Below are positions 48,895 to 63,136 of a stretch of 64,000 nucleotides of DNA, in pieces. This DNA is from Mercurialis annua (lineage: Eukaryota; Streptophyta; Magnoliopsida; Malpighiales; Euphorbiaceae). Under the pieces are notes generated by a model, which was not told the DNA's origin, did not search any database, and saw only the letters and a list, made by a program, of their open reading frames with translations. How positions within the stretch are numbered: position 1 is the stretch's first letter; the number at the start of each line of letters is the position of its first letter. Location: assembly GCF_937616625.2 (NCBI RefSeq), contig NC_065571.1, positions 45,245,651 to 45,309,650 of the forward strand. The letters run 5' to 3'. The position numbers were made by a program, and so were the translations under genes.

Positions 48895-49078
48895 AAGTAT
48901 AGAAAAAGAGGTCAATTTGATGCTTGGGGGTGCAATTGAAACTAAAAGATGTGAATTTTGATGTTTGAGGGTGCAATTGAAAACGAAAGGTGTGAATTTT
49001 GATGAAATCGGCAATTTTACAACATCCGGGTGCAAACGAAAATGGGCTTAAAGGTGGACGTTTTTCAGACTATTAGCC
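48895..49078. mobile_element. Right arm of a Mutator-type MITE
   Basis: It holds 'gggtgcaattgaaa' motifs and ends with a terminus that reads GGCTAATAGTCTGAAAAACG when reversed, like the other Mutator-type ends here. No matching left arm was found. Confidence 0.5.
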
Positions 49079-49943
49079 GATTATCTTCCATAGCGAATAA
49101 AAATAGGATGTGCAACTATTTACTACTAAGCAAAATTTATTTGAAAAAGTCACTTCGAGTGGTACCTTATTACTATTTTGATTTTCTTAATAAAATGTAG
49201 CGTTTTTTGAAATATAAATATATAAAATAAATAATAAAAAAGAAAACAGTTAAGCCATAAAACTAATGAAGAAATCATACAATTTACAAAAAAAAAAAAA
49301 ATTAGAGTAAAAAAATAATATTACGCTGGTAGATCTTCTATAAATATCACTAACTAGAGAAAGTTGTTTGTTTGGAAAACATCAAAAGGGTGTTTTTCAA
49401 ACCTGATAGGAGTTCTATTTTTTTTAATTCCATCTTTATAATTTAGAAACAGTAATTTTCTTAAGATCAGTTTCTGAAAAATATGAGTATACTATTTTGC
49501 AACAACTAAACAGCCTCTGCGGACTCTGAATTATGGTAATCCAAAGCTTTCAGATTCTATTAAAAACAGAGACTAAGAATTCCACTTTTGAAATGAATCC
49601 AGGAAATGACAGACACCAAGTTTTACAGAATATCAAATGAAATGAGATACAAATGAATTTGACAACATTGACATAGAATTCATGACACCCACATTTCCTA
49701 TCACAATCAGTAAAACAAATTCCATGTCAAACAATGAAAGAACCCGTATAAAACCCGGCGGCTTACTTTTTTTTATCTAGTGGGAAGGACCCTAACAATG
49801 AACAATTTAAGAAGTGATTCCCACAACATGAATTGAATGAATGATAAACTATAAATAAAATACCTTTTCTAAATGACTGGATATGTCAGTCTATAAACAC
49901 ACATCAAGCGGGAAAGTCAGCTATAGTCAGCAGCCAGTTTCTG
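49079..49943. other. 3' flank of the bZIP gene
   Basis: No independent gene. The part nearest 49943 probably holds the bZIP 3' untranslated region. Confidence 0.4.
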
Positions 49944-52539
<2,596 letters not shown>

Positions 52540-53400
52540 TTTGGAATCTAATTTTTTGTTACTGTTTAATTGTAATTTATATTTGTGTACTGTTCTTATT
52601 TTTTGTATAATTTCTTGTTATTGTTATAAGTATTATTGTCATTTCTGTTTGTTTCGCGCTTTTTAGTGGTGTTTTTAATATCATAGTATTGTTGTCTGGG
52701 CGGAGTTATTAAACATTGGTTTTTAGTTTTTTAATTAATGATTATTAGCAAGCCAGTTTTTACAGTTTATACCGCTACACGGTTACTCCGCGGTTTTTTA
52801 CCCTCTAGAATTTTATTTTATTTTCTTGCCAAATTTATATGACAGCTTTATTTTGTATAAGTTCTGTATTTTCTAAAAAGTAGTAAATTAAATATCGAAT
52901 AAAGGGTCAATTTGACTTTTAAATATGTGTCTCGGAGTTGAATAAGTAATTTTTATCTTTTTATACAATTAAATTTTGAAATTTGTATTCCGAGCTCAAA
53001 TAAATCGCTTTATTCGATTAGATTTCAAACTTGTCTATCAGAGGTCAATATACGTGTGTTTGAGGTATATAGATTAGAGATTATTTGACCTAGATTAGAG
53101 ATTTTTGGGATCTAATTAACTAAACAAATTAAAAATAATTTATTTAATTCTGAAAGACAAATTTAAAAATGGAGTTGATCTCTTTTTTTATTTAAAATTT
53201 AAATCAAATTTATAAATTAATTTTATTTTTCTTTGACAATTATGATTCTTTTAATTTTTATTTTTAAATTTAACTTAATATAAAGAGTGGATGTATCTCT
53301 CTACGAGGCACCAACATGAATACAACAAGGAAATGATAGAGTTATGGATACCAAATACATGTGGATTTACTACCAGGCAAGATATACATATAAAAAAGGG
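52540..53400. other. Upstream region of the bZIP gene
   Basis: The first 150 bp are pyrimidine-rich on the plus strand and probably hold the leader. Beyond that, AT-rich sequence with no supported gene. Confidence 0.4.
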
Positions 53401-53529
53401 TTAATGTCAAAAAAATTCACGTTACACGTTTTCTCATTTTAATCACGCAGTTTAAATTTTCTCATTTTCATGCACGAACTACCTTTTTTTCTCAAATTCA
53501 TGTATGGTGCTGAGGTGTCACGACTCCAT

Positions 53530-54649
53530 TGATGTAATTCGCTGAGGTGGAGGTTATTTTCATACAATTATCGAAAACTGAATTCGAAAGGCGATATTAA
53601 ATACTTTATGCATATAAAATAAAATTTACTTAATAACTTAAACATAATAAAAGAAACTCGCAGTCCTGCCGAAACGCATGAACCCTAGCAGGATTGAGTA
53701 AACCACTCTACTACAATTCTTCAGACATCGAACGCCCCAGAGTAGGCGGGTCTAACACAAATCAAGTATTACTAATCGATACGATAAACAACCACGTCTA
53801 ACTCGAGAATTCTAAACACCAATCAAAATATGAGAACAAACAAATAAGGCAAAAACAATTAAACTAGAATACATTAGAGCTTATAAATCGAAAAAAACCA
53901 CAAAATGTTAAACTCGATAGATTTTCGAATTCTGGATCGCTCCGACTCAAACCATCTTTTCAAATAAAGGAACTCTTTAATCTTAAAACAAGTTTCCAAA
54001 ACTTTTTAAATATTTTTTGGGCGTCGACACACTCGATTAGGCCGAAACCTCGTTTCCAGACCCGAAACTCAAACTCTTGGCAACACTGTAAAATATCTCA
54101 AAAATTTAAATAAAATCCATTTTCTATACTATCACAGCTTCCATTTTAAAAACGAGTTTCAAATTTGATAACGATTTGGTTTAAAATACAAAATCCTTGT
54201 TTTTTTGTAAAACCGAATAAAAATCTATTTTTGAAGCGTGTCTAGACTCTAGGACCAATCCAAAACCTCATTGAAATACTATTCATCAAAATATCTTTTC
54301 AAAATAGCCCTCATGGCTCCAAAATTATCACTTGGCAAAAATACTAAAAAATTTCTATTTTATTTGAAAATTGCCAAAAATGCTTTTCAAAGTATAATAC
54401 TTTCATACGAAATTAAATTTCTCAATAAAATATTTTTATCAAAATATTTTAGTATTACACCCCATTAGGATAATATTTTTCAAAATTGGTCAATTTATAA
54501 ATTGCTCCCCAAATTTTATATAAACTACATATTAATGCCTAAACTTTTCAAAATTGACCAAACCACCAAAACCACATGAAATACCATAATTAAACAATTA
54601 ATATACCAAGTCAGCTCCTAAAACACTAATTTAAGACTATACGTTTTAA
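53530..54649. mobile_element. LTR-retrotransposon-like debris, left part
   Basis: Composition and motifs resemble LTR or untranslated retroelement sequence, similar in style to 2260-3660. It appears continuous with 55480-56400 across a solo LTR. No coding domain was seen, so the class is open. Confidence 0.35.
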
Positions 54650-55479
54650 TGTTCCTAATTTTGATATTATCAATCAAATTGACGTATAATTGATTCTAAT
54701 ATTGCTCCAAGTTTATATGCAGTTTATAGTCAATTTACAAGAGTTTTATGCTGTTTTTAAGTAACAGACGATCGTCTGTCATTTTAAAACTCACTGTTTT
54801 GAGCTGCAACAATTTAAAAAAGTGCGAAAGGTAGATGAGCATACAGACGAGCCAGTTGACGATCGTCTACCTTGAAGATTTTGTATGATATTATAGCCGT
54901 TGGAAATGGACGATGGTTGCCTGCATTAGACGATCATCTGTCGCGTTTTGCAGAATGGATTTTGAGTTTCTTGAAGTTAAAATAACGGGAATATTCATCA
55001 TTGGACCAATGGAACTTATCCACCTCAGCAAGAAGACTTTATATATGAGTTCTATCTCTTTTGGGAAAGATTGAACAAATATAGCAAAAAACAAAATCTC
55101 TCTACAAACATTTTTTTTTGTCAATTCCTCTTTTATTGTGCATCAATTGTGTTAATCATTGATTGCTTTTTTTTTGTGGGTTATTTGATTTAGTCTTGTA
55201 AAAATCAAGTTCTTGTAGTTTACGGGTTTAGCTTTGGAAAAACTCCAAGTTGGGCGTTAAGTTTTAAAGCACCATTTTGTAACTTGTAATCAGTTTTATT
55301 TAGTGGAAATCTCAATCATTGATTGAGTAGTAGATGTAGAATAGTGTTTTTATCCGAACCACTCTAAAATTGCTTTGTGTTTTTCTCCTAAACCTTTACC
55401 TTCCCTAATCTTTTCTTAAACTTATTTTTAATTAGCCATTAATTCTAATTCACCCCCCTCCTAGGTTTTTCAACTAACA
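54650..55479 (+). mobile_element. Probable solo LTR of a copia (SIRE-like) element, 830 bp
   Basis: It begins TGTTCC and ends CAACTAACA after a C-rich block (cacccccctcctagg), a signature of SIRE-type copia LTR ends. The sequence after the end is not a primer-binding site, so no internal region follows. Flanking 5-mers are tttaa and tttac (4 of 5). 'gacgatcgtc' motifs occur three times in its left half. Confidence 0.5.
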
Positions 55480-56400
55480 TTTACAAATTTTGGTAAAATT
55501 TTATTTAGGTCCATAAACATTGCCAAAATGACAATTTAGCCCCTAAATCATTAGGTATGCTAGATCAACCATACAATCATACCAATCATATACTCTAAAC
55601 TCAAAGGCATAACATTTCCAGATTATAAAACATACTCCAAACACGTTACATGTCATGATTAATACCATATAACTCAATTTGAATCATGGTAATACCTTAA
55701 TACTCTTTAAATAATAATAATAATAATAGCATGTGAAACAACTTAAATCAATCCAAAATCAGGTTTAACTAGCATGCATGTTAATCTCAACCACCCTAAT
55801 TCATAATTGACATCTTACATGTAATAAATAACTTTCGAAAAATAAGAGATGATCAAGATAAGAGTCATGTAGCATGAACACTATAAATTTGACTAACAAA
55901 CCAACCAAAGATCAAGTATTCAAAACTTCAAAACCACATGAAACTCTCAATAATGAAGTAGATGGCACAACACTAATTTCATTTAGACAAATTACAGAGG
56001 ATCAAACTTGAAAACCAAAAATCAAGATCTACTTTGAATGATCAAGCTTCAAAACTTCAATATTCAAATGCATGTACCAAAATCCCTTTAATACATGAAA
56101 AGGGTAATCAAACATGAACTTTGATCTTACAACCACTTAGGTTTAGTTTAGGTTAGGTGTAATCAGGTTTGAGAGAAGAAGAATGGTGTTTGAGTTGTGA
56201 ATTTCGAGCAAAAATAGATTTTAAAACGAGTTTTTGAAGTTTAAACAAATTGTCATAGACGATCGTCCAAAAATCATAGACGATCGTCTGATAGTATAAA
56301 ACAACTTTTAAATATTGAAGGAAGCTTGAAAAATGCAATCAATTGAAAACTAATGCAACCTAAACATGAACCCATACATGAACACTTATTCCATAGAATA
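55480..56400. mobile_element. LTR-retrotransposon-like debris, right part
   Basis: It continues the style of the left part and includes an (AAT)n tract near 55711-55731 and two more 'agacgatcgtc' motifs near 56257-56288. It runs up to the integrase remnant of the gypsy relic, so it may be that element's 3' region or LTR on the minus strand. Confidence 0.35.
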
Positions 56401-56405
56401 CTCAA

Positions 56406-56751
56406 TTAACAAGTCAACTCAAAAGTTAAATATGTGAACAACAATCGACATGTAGATGACCAGAAACTAAAACAAAACCCCGACAAAACTTGCCAGAAAA
56501 TTAAGGTTATTACAATTATGGTGGAGACTGCCTCCACTTTCGCCCACTTTGTAAAGTGATCTACTACTACAAAGATAAATTTGTTTTGATTTTTGGACAT
56601 CGGAAATAGACCAAGGATGTCTATCCCCTATGTTGGGAAGGGCCAAACGCTGTGTATGGGCGTTGTTTTTTAGGAGGGTATGTGCCATCGATTGCCATGT
56701 TTTTTTGCATTTATCATACTTTTTTATTATTTCTTTCGCATCTACTTCCAT
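56406..56751 (-). pseudogene. Ty3/gypsy integrase remnant
   Basis: Reads in two frames: the end of the zinc-binding segment (DAKEIIKKYDKCKKTWQSMA) and then the start of the integrase core (FIFVVVDHFTKWAKVEAVST). A frameshift separates them and the core breaks off before its later acidic residues. Minus strand, last in the gypsy order. Confidence 0.75.
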
Positions 56752-57068
56752 TGTTGACTAGTAGTATCCTTATATGGACTCTTTTCTTGTAATTGTTAAT
56801 GGCCCTTTATGATAGGTTGCATCCATTGATTTACTTCTTGTAGGTAGTAGTTCATTAGCGTGTCGATTGTTGATATACTTATTTCCTCTTTTAGTTCCAT
56901 GTGCCGGTACTTCTCGTTTTTCTCAAATTTGTGATCTTGTTGATTTTCCATCGTCCTTTCCTGTTCTCAATTTCTTTCAACAATTCTCTTGTCCTTTTGT
57001 CGTATTTGGCTAGGTTTTCTTCCTTCGTGGCGAAAGTTCTTCCTACTTGTCGCACCACTAGTTCATTA

Positions 57069-57304
57069 TCACAATAGATTTTCAGATCTTTCGTTCTTAC
57101 TTATTGCCAATGTCAATCCGATCAGGAGCGCTTCATACTCTACCACATTGTTCATTGCTATAAAATTTAAATTGATTGCATACTCAATCTGTATCTTATG
57201 TGATCCTTTCAAGACTATCCCTACTCCTGCTCCTGCTCCTTTTTCATTCTTCACTCTGTCTATATATAGCTCCCATTGGGCATATAGGTTTACTTCTGTC
57301 TTTG
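57069..57304 (-). pseudogene. Ty3/gypsy RNase H remnant, downstream of the solo LTR
   Basis: The frame matches the start of the gypsy RNase H (WELYIDRVKNEKGAGAGVGI, then NNVVEYEALLIGLTLA). It continues the frame of 58827-59175, from which it is separated by the solo LTR. It breaks off soon after the AEYEAL-type motif. Confidence 0.75.
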
Positions 57305-58821
57305 TGTTAGTGATATGCACTAGGTTAATCATGTTTGACCATGTTTTGACTTTATCATTTTGTTATTTATTGATTGGCAGTTTTTATCATTTTATATTAA
57401 TGATTAAAATATTTGAATGGTTAATTCTTTCTAAGGTCATCAAGTATGTGACTTGATAGTAGAACCCTTAGGTTTAATAAAAGAATTATATACCATCTAT
57501 CCTTAGTCTTAATAGAACATCGAGACTAGTATGATGTTGACTGATGATTATGTTTTACTAATCATGTATATGAGATATTAAGTCAAATCATAGGTGTTAT
57601 TTGAGAAATAAGGCACTGGATGACCCACTGTGAGAATACTACATAGATCACTGTCATAAGTAATTCTCATTACAGTTCTATTAGTATAATCCTTTGACCT
57701 TGAAATCATCATGGATTTCTACATAGCTATTTCATATTTTGATACAGTCTTACATTATCTTTAACAGGATAATGGAATAGATTGTCATTGGATATGAAAG
57801 TAACTATGTGAGAAATGTGAGTGACTGAGAAGGAATTTATCCCTCATTTATTTGAGTAAGATATCTATGGGCCCCTTGAAGAAGATAGACTGAAGGAAAT
57901 GCATGGCCATGCTAAATGAATTAATAAAGAGTTATCATTTTCAGTCTACTTAGAGTCAAGAAACTAATGATTGAATATTATAAGGATGACAGGACTATAC
58001 CTTATATTCAATCTGGATATCAAGAGACAAAGGGATTAAAATATTATTGTAAATGGTTAAATCAGATTGTCGATATTCGTATAACTTGGGTAGTCAAAAT
58101 GTCTTGATAGAGGCCACTTCTGACTTGTGAGCTGAAATAGGGATTTCGGGCCTACTGCCAACGTTATATGAACCTACAGGGTCGCACACTAAGAACAGGC
58201 ACAAAACAGTTATGGGTTGTACAAGCCCAATGTGATTAAGTGATTAATTATTATATATATATATATATATATTAATAAATATATATTAATTCGAAATTTA
58301 AGGATAATTATTTTCCTTAATTTATTATTTTTGGAAAGATAATAAATATAGTAATTAATATATATGGATGATTATCAAAAAAGGAGTTTTTGATAAACAT
58401 AAACTTGTAAGTTTGCAATGAGATTGAAATTCGAATTTGTCTCAAACCCTAGTGTTGTTGTATCACTATAAATACACATTAAGCAATTGGTTTGAGAATC
58501 ACGAAATTCATTATTCACTAAATCACTAAAATTCGTAATTGCTTGTGAAGCAATAGTGCTAGCACACAAGCACTAGTTTTGGCTAAGGTCTTTTCGTGTG
58601 GATACTCGTAGAGGACACATTCTTTTGGAGGCGTTTCTGATCCGAGACCAGGTATCAACAAAGTGAACCACCTCCTTCCTTCCTACATTGCTGTTGAATT
58701 CGACATACAAGTAAGTATTAATTCTGTAGTTAATCTATTTATTCGAATTACATGGATCTTGGTTTGGGTTTTAGATAAATTTTTTGAAATTCCGCTGCGT
58801 TATGAACCTAGAAAACTAACA
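57305..58821 (+). mobile_element. Solo LTR, 1517 bp, inserted in the gypsy relic
   Basis: It starts TGTTAG and ends CTAACA, an inverted pair, and is flanked by a perfect 5-bp duplication, ctttg (57300-57304 and 58822-58826). A plus-strand TATA box (TATAAATACAC near 58469-58479) and a (TA)n tract (58251-58272) lie inside. The gypsy frame continues on both sides, so it inserted after the gypsy element. No internal coding region remains. Superfamily not determined. Confidence 0.88.
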
Positions 58822-58826
58822 CTTTG

Positions 58827-59175
58827 AATAACTAGTAAGTTCCGCTACGAATTCTACCAGGGCTTATGCCTTCTTCGCCTGTCTCGGTTCGTACTGGATG
58901 TCGTGTTCTCCTAATTGTATGGACCATTTCACCAGTCTTCCGGACAACTCCGGTCATTGGAGCGCTTGCCTTAATGGTTGACTCGTTCGTACTACCACCG
59001 AATATGCCTTACGATATAGTTTCAGTTTTTTAGCCGTTGATGTTAAGACTAGGGCCATCTTTTTGATCTCCGGATATATGTTCTCCGCATCTTTCAATAT
59101 GCGACAAACATAGTAAACTAGAAGTTGCTGACCTCTTCTTCCCTTACTGGTACTGTTGCTGCTGTGTCTTTGCAT
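58827..59175 (-). pseudogene. Ty3/gypsy reverse transcriptase-RNase H junction remnant
   Basis: It shows the conserved connection block (LLVYYVCRILKDAENIYPEI) and the TSQPLRQAL segment, then after a frame break the linker ALVEFVAEL just before the solo LTR. Stops and shifts show it is dead. Confidence 0.75.
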
Positions 59176-59279
59176 ACTGAGATATACAAGTAGAAGACTT
59201 CTTTCTCCAATGGTCTGCTGGTGTTTTAAGAAAGAATAATTTTAGATCTTCGAGCTATTTTTTGCACTCTTTTCCCTAT

Positions 59280-59561
59280 TTAAACGTTTTTGTCTTCAAC
59301 ATCTATTAAAATGGTAGGCATCTCATGGCTGATGATGAAATGAATTGACCCAGTGATGTTATCCTTTCGTTTAGGATTTAGACCTCTCGCTGGTTTTGGG
59401 GTGGTGTCATTTCTAAGATGGCTTTGATCCTTTTGGGGTTTGCTTCTATTCCTCTTTGGAATACCAGGTATCCTAGGAACTTTCCAACTTTTACTCAGAA
59501 TTTTAATTTGCCAGGGTTCATCTTCATCTTCATGAATCATACGACCTGTAGCTTTCGGCAA
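59280..59561 (-). pseudogene. Ty3/gypsy reverse transcriptase fragment
   Basis: In an alternate frame the end of the reverse transcriptase is visible (GKFLGYLVFQRGIEANPKRI, then KAILEM). The catalytic palm with its YxDD-type motif is missing because the protease-linker segment joins almost directly to this piece. Confidence 0.7.
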
Positions 59562-59568
59562 TAGCTTT

Positions 59569-60225
59569 CTAGCGCTCCTCAGTATGTTTTATTTTCTTTT
59601 GCTTGATTGTTTTCGCCGCTGGGTATACATTCAACTCGTGGCAGGCGACACGTGGGTCAACTCCCTTTATCTTTGATGCTTTGACTACAAAAGCTTCTTG
59701 GTGTTTGTTGAGCACTTTTTTAATGGATTTTCCTAACTCTTTGGGAATATTAGTTTCGAGTTTTCCTGGGCTAACTTTCCATATTTCCATTTCCCTCATT
59801 AGTTTGGAAACGGGCTCTTCACAAGGTAGGTTGAGTATCTCCTCTATTGTTAATAGCTCCGCTGTAGGGAACATCATTCTTTGATTCCTTATGTCAACTA
59901 CTGCTCTTGACTCGTATAGGAAATGACGTCTGAGTATCACATTGTACGGTAGTTTTTTGTCAACCACGTGAAATGAGCTTGTGACCGCTTTCTCTACTCC
60001 ATTAATGTTCTTTAGTTGGAGCCGGGCGGTGACGGTGCCAATCAAATGTAGTTTCGCTCCTCCTATTCCTTTGATTTCTGACAGTCTCAGTCTCATCCTT
60101 CTCATGCTTCCTCCACTACTTCAGTAATGCTTCCCATATTGCGATATTTGTCCCACTTATGGGGTCCATAGATATCCTTCGTATTCGTCTTCCTTCCACT
60201 TCCGCCTCAATCACCAACCCTTCTC
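59569..60225 (-). pseudogene. Ty3/gypsy protease and linker remnant
   Basis: Aspartic-protease-like region: the active-site segment reads ISMDPISG, in which the expected Asp-Gly-Ser type motif is lost. The downstream half (SSFHVVDKKLPYNVILRRHF) is well kept, followed by a linker ending GVDPRVACHELNVYPAAK, which in Tat/Athila-type elements precedes the reverse transcriptase. Minus strand. Confidence 0.75.
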
Positions 60226-60235
60226 CATCGGTTTT

Positions 60236-60461
60236 TTTTCGTAAAAACCCTTATAAAGTACTCGTTTGAACTTTTTTTTACATAAAAAGTTAAAAATGGA
60301 TGACTTATTTTAACTTTTTTCAAATGAAAAAGAGATCAATTCAGTATTTGAGGGTGGAATTGAAAACCAAACGTGTGAATTAGGGTGCAACTGACAAAAT
60401 TATAACGTCAGGTTTCATTTGAAAAGGGAATAAAAGGTGGGGTTTTTTTTTGTGATTCAGC
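60236..60461. mobile_element. Left-truncated Mutator-type MITE, relative of 44139-44486
   Basis: From 'aaaacccttataaagtactcg' onward it aligns closely with 44290-44486, including the 'gatgacttattttaac' centre and right arm. The left arm is missing and the gypsy relic abuts it near 60230, suggesting a deletion across the junction. Confidence 0.75.
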
Positions 60462-60955
60462 TTTTTATAAATGAGTGTCTAAACTCTTTTTTTTAGCGAC
60501 GTGAAATTGTTATAATATTCCATCAATTATGATAAAATATTAAAGAGAAAAAAAATAGCTTGACAAGATATTTTTAAGTCGGATATTTGAAAGTACTCAA
60601 TTACCCTTTTTGCTATCAAAATACAAAACTATCGGTCTCTTTATCTTTCGTTTGCTTGTGTAATGGAAAGGCAGGACCATTTTGATCGATTTGTCGGATT
60701 TTGGCAATACCTATAGATTTGGATAACTACCAATTCCGAACTTTCTATCATTTCTTTACACTTTCCTTTTCCCTTTTTCAATTCCTCTTATCCGATTTCA
60801 ATAAATAAACAAGATCATCATACTTTATTAATAATATAAGAATTAGATGCTTGTTCCAATAGGTCTAATTTAATCATATAATTTGTTAATCAAATCATAA
60901 AAGTTTAAAGGAGAATATCTTGACTATTTTAATTTTTAAGTTTGCATAAAAAATA
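60462..60955. other. Non-coding spacer
   Basis: Nothing recognisable was seen. Confidence 0.35.
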
Positions 60956-61292
60956 GGCCAAATGTCGTAAAAAAGCCAAACCTTTTATAAAAGTTTCACA
61001 AAAGTTTTGATCTTTCAATTTTGTCGATTTTGGCCAAAAACAAATCATTTGGTTTCAATTGTGGCCAACTCTCAATTTGATTTCAATTTGCTTACGTGGC
61101 GCCTACGTGACATGCACATATATTGAAAGGTTGGGAATTTTGTAAAACCAAATAATCCATTTTTGGCCAAAATCGACAAAATTGAAAGGTCAGGACTTTT
61201 GTGAAACCAAATAATCAGTTTTTGGCCAAAATCGACAAAATTGAAAAGTCAGGACTTTTATGAAAATTTTGGCGTTTTTACGACATTTGGCC
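60956..61292. mobile_element. Mutator-type MITE, 337 bp, with 59-bp tandem duplication
   Basis: Ends GGCCAAATGTCGTAAAAA match in inverted orientation. Flanking 9-mers taaaaaata and taagaaata agree at 8 of 9. A 59-bp unit (61145-61203 and 61204-61262, built on 'ttttggccaaaatcgacaaa') is repeated in the right arm. Confidence 0.8.
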
Positions 61293-61900
61293 TAAGAAAT
61301 AAAATACCTATCCTCAAGTTTCAAAGTATAAAGTCACTTATTATATCCACTCTAATGTAAATAGGTAATAATTATTCAATGTAAAATTCATAGAAAAGAA
61401 AATTAGTATATTGTTGCTTGCTTACCTATGTTGTATAGAAACAAAAAGTACTAAAATGAAAAATATCAAATAAATAACAGAAAAACATTATTTTTATAAG
61501 AATATTATTTAATTTTAAAAAATTAAATGTAAAATTCAAAAAAAATTATATGCAATACTTCTAGAGCTTTCTATATAATTAATTTAAATTTTAGAAAAAA
61601 AGATTAGAAATAGAAATTTAATGTGAAATATAAAGAAAAAAATATAACTTTAAAATGGAACATCTCAAAATGAAAAATGAAAAATTTAAAATAAAAAGAT
61701 GTAATAGCTCTTTTTGAGTGTTTGTGTGGTTTTGAGTATTTATTTTGTACTAAAACAAAAAAATTTAAATCCAAATAGTTTTGACATATATATTCATCTT
61801 AAAAGGTCCCCAAATCATCAATATTAGTAAGTAGCTATCCAATTCCAGAGTTTTCTCATTGAACCAACAGCAAGTGAAAGCAAGCTAGGCAGTCCCGGCT
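61293..61900. other. Promoter region of the RING-H2 gene
   Basis: AT-rich. A TATATAT stretch at 61786-61792, about 110 bp before the ATG, is the best TATA candidate. No other site stands out. Confidence 0.35.
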
Positions 61901-62461
61901 ATGGAGACTTCGCCGTATCGCGGCCACCGGTTGTTCTTGGAGAAGAAGACAGTTGCAGTACCTCCTAGTCCTACTGATGCTTACGCAAGCGAAGCAACTA
62001 GTTTCGACACCAATATGGTTTTAGTCATAGCATTATTACTATGTGCATTAATTTGCTCTTTAGCTCTAAACTCCCTCGTCCGACTCGCTCTACGATGTGG
62101 CTACAGAGTCTCCTCCAATTCGGCAGACTCAAACCAAGAACAAGTCACCGGCCTGAAGAAGAAGACGCTGACTCAGATTCCGGAGATGAAATATGAATTG
62201 TCAGGACTAAATGTAACAGATTGTCCAATTTGTCTTGGAGAATTTGCGGAAGGTGAAAATGTGAGGATGTTGCCTAAATGTAAGCATGGTTTTCATGTTA
62301 AATGTATAGATAAATGGCTGTATTCACACTCGACTTGTCCGCTTTGCCGGCAACCGTTGGCTGATGAGTTGAGTACAGTGTGTTGTGGTAGTACAGAAGA
62401 CCGGGAAGTGCATGTACGAGTACGGATTCCAGGGTTGCCGGAATTTCGGACCGGCGGGTAG
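61901..62461 (+). CDS. ATL-like RING-H2 ubiquitin ligase, single exon
   Basis: Probable membrane-anchored E3 ligase passing ubiquitin from an E2 to unknown targets. The frame encodes 186 residues without introns, as in most ATL genes. One transmembrane helix lies at about 39-62 (LVIALLLCALICSLAL), followed by basic residues and the ATL GLD-like block (GLKKKTLTQIPEM, 84-96). The RING-H2 has C108, C111, C127, H129, H132, C135, C146 and C149, with spacing C-X2-C-X15-C-X-H-X2-H-X2-C-X10-C-X2-C, and the conserved Pro before C111 and Trp (W139). The short tail after the RING (VHVRVRIPGLPEF) is unfamiliar. It resembles the ATL8/ATL80 group. Two Mutator-type MITEs flank it. Confidence 0.93.
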   Translation: METSPYRGHRLFLEKKTVAVPPSPTDAYASEATSFDTNMVLVIALLLCALICSLALNSLVRLALRCGYRVSSNSADSNQEQVTGLKKKTLTQIPEMKYELSGLNVTDCPICLGEFAEGENVRMLPKCKHGFHVKCIDKWLYSHSTCPLCRQPLADELSTVCCGSTEDREVHVRVRIPGLPEFRTGG

Positions 62462-62778
62462 GAGTTAGCTCGCTTGTTTAGTGATGATGTTTGATTCTCA
62501 TTTTTATTGATTTTTTCTGTCACGAAATTTCGTGGTGTTGGTGAAGTGCGGATTTTTGTATAATTGTTATGTGGGGTACCGTTGATGTTTGTGCAAAGTT
62601 AATGCCTCCAGCCATATTTTTATCTTAGATTACAAACTTTATGATTATGAAAACTCAATCATTTAAATATTCTTTTTATAATCAGGGACAAAAAGCATCT
62701 CTGAGAGTAATAGAAACCCAAAACTTAGTAGATTAGTGACGGACACTCACACGGTTTGAGTTATATCTCATTAGTACG
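62462..62778. other. 3' flank of the RING-H2 gene
   Basis: Probable 3' untranslated region. No separate gene or repeat seen. Confidence 0.4.
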
Positions 62779-62788
62779 ATTATTTAAA

Positions 62789-63126
62789 GGCTTAATACAT
62801 AATTTGACCCCTGAACTTGTACCCTTTTACCCATCTAACCTCTAAACTTAACGTCTCACCTATCGAACCTCTGAACTTGTTAAATAATCCGATTTGACCC
62901 CTGCACTTGATAAATATGTAAATATTGAACCCTTCGTGTCCACCTGTCACTTGAAACATTCTAGAAGAAATTGTGTACGGAGGGGTTCAATGTTTATGTA
63001 TTTATCAAGTTCGGGGGTCAAATCGGATTATTTATCAAGTTCAGGGGTTCAATAGGTGAGACGTTAAGTTTGGGGGTTAGATGGGTAAAAGAGTACAAGT
63101 TCAAGGGTCAAACTATGTATTAAGCC
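62789..63126. mobile_element. Mutator-type MITE, 338 bp
   Basis: A perfect 10-bp target duplication, attatttaaa, flanks it (62779-62788 and 63127-63136). Arms begin GGCTTAATACATAATTTGAC on the left and GGCTTAATACATAGTTTGAC on the right (reversed) and stay paired for more than 100 bp. It is the same family as 41623-43054. Confidence 0.88.
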
Positions 63127-63136
63127 ATTATTTAAA

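Noticed and set aside
57069..57456. Plus-strand 155-codon frame (56989-57456)
   Set aside because: It is the reverse of the gypsy RNase H remnant plus the start of the solo LTR.
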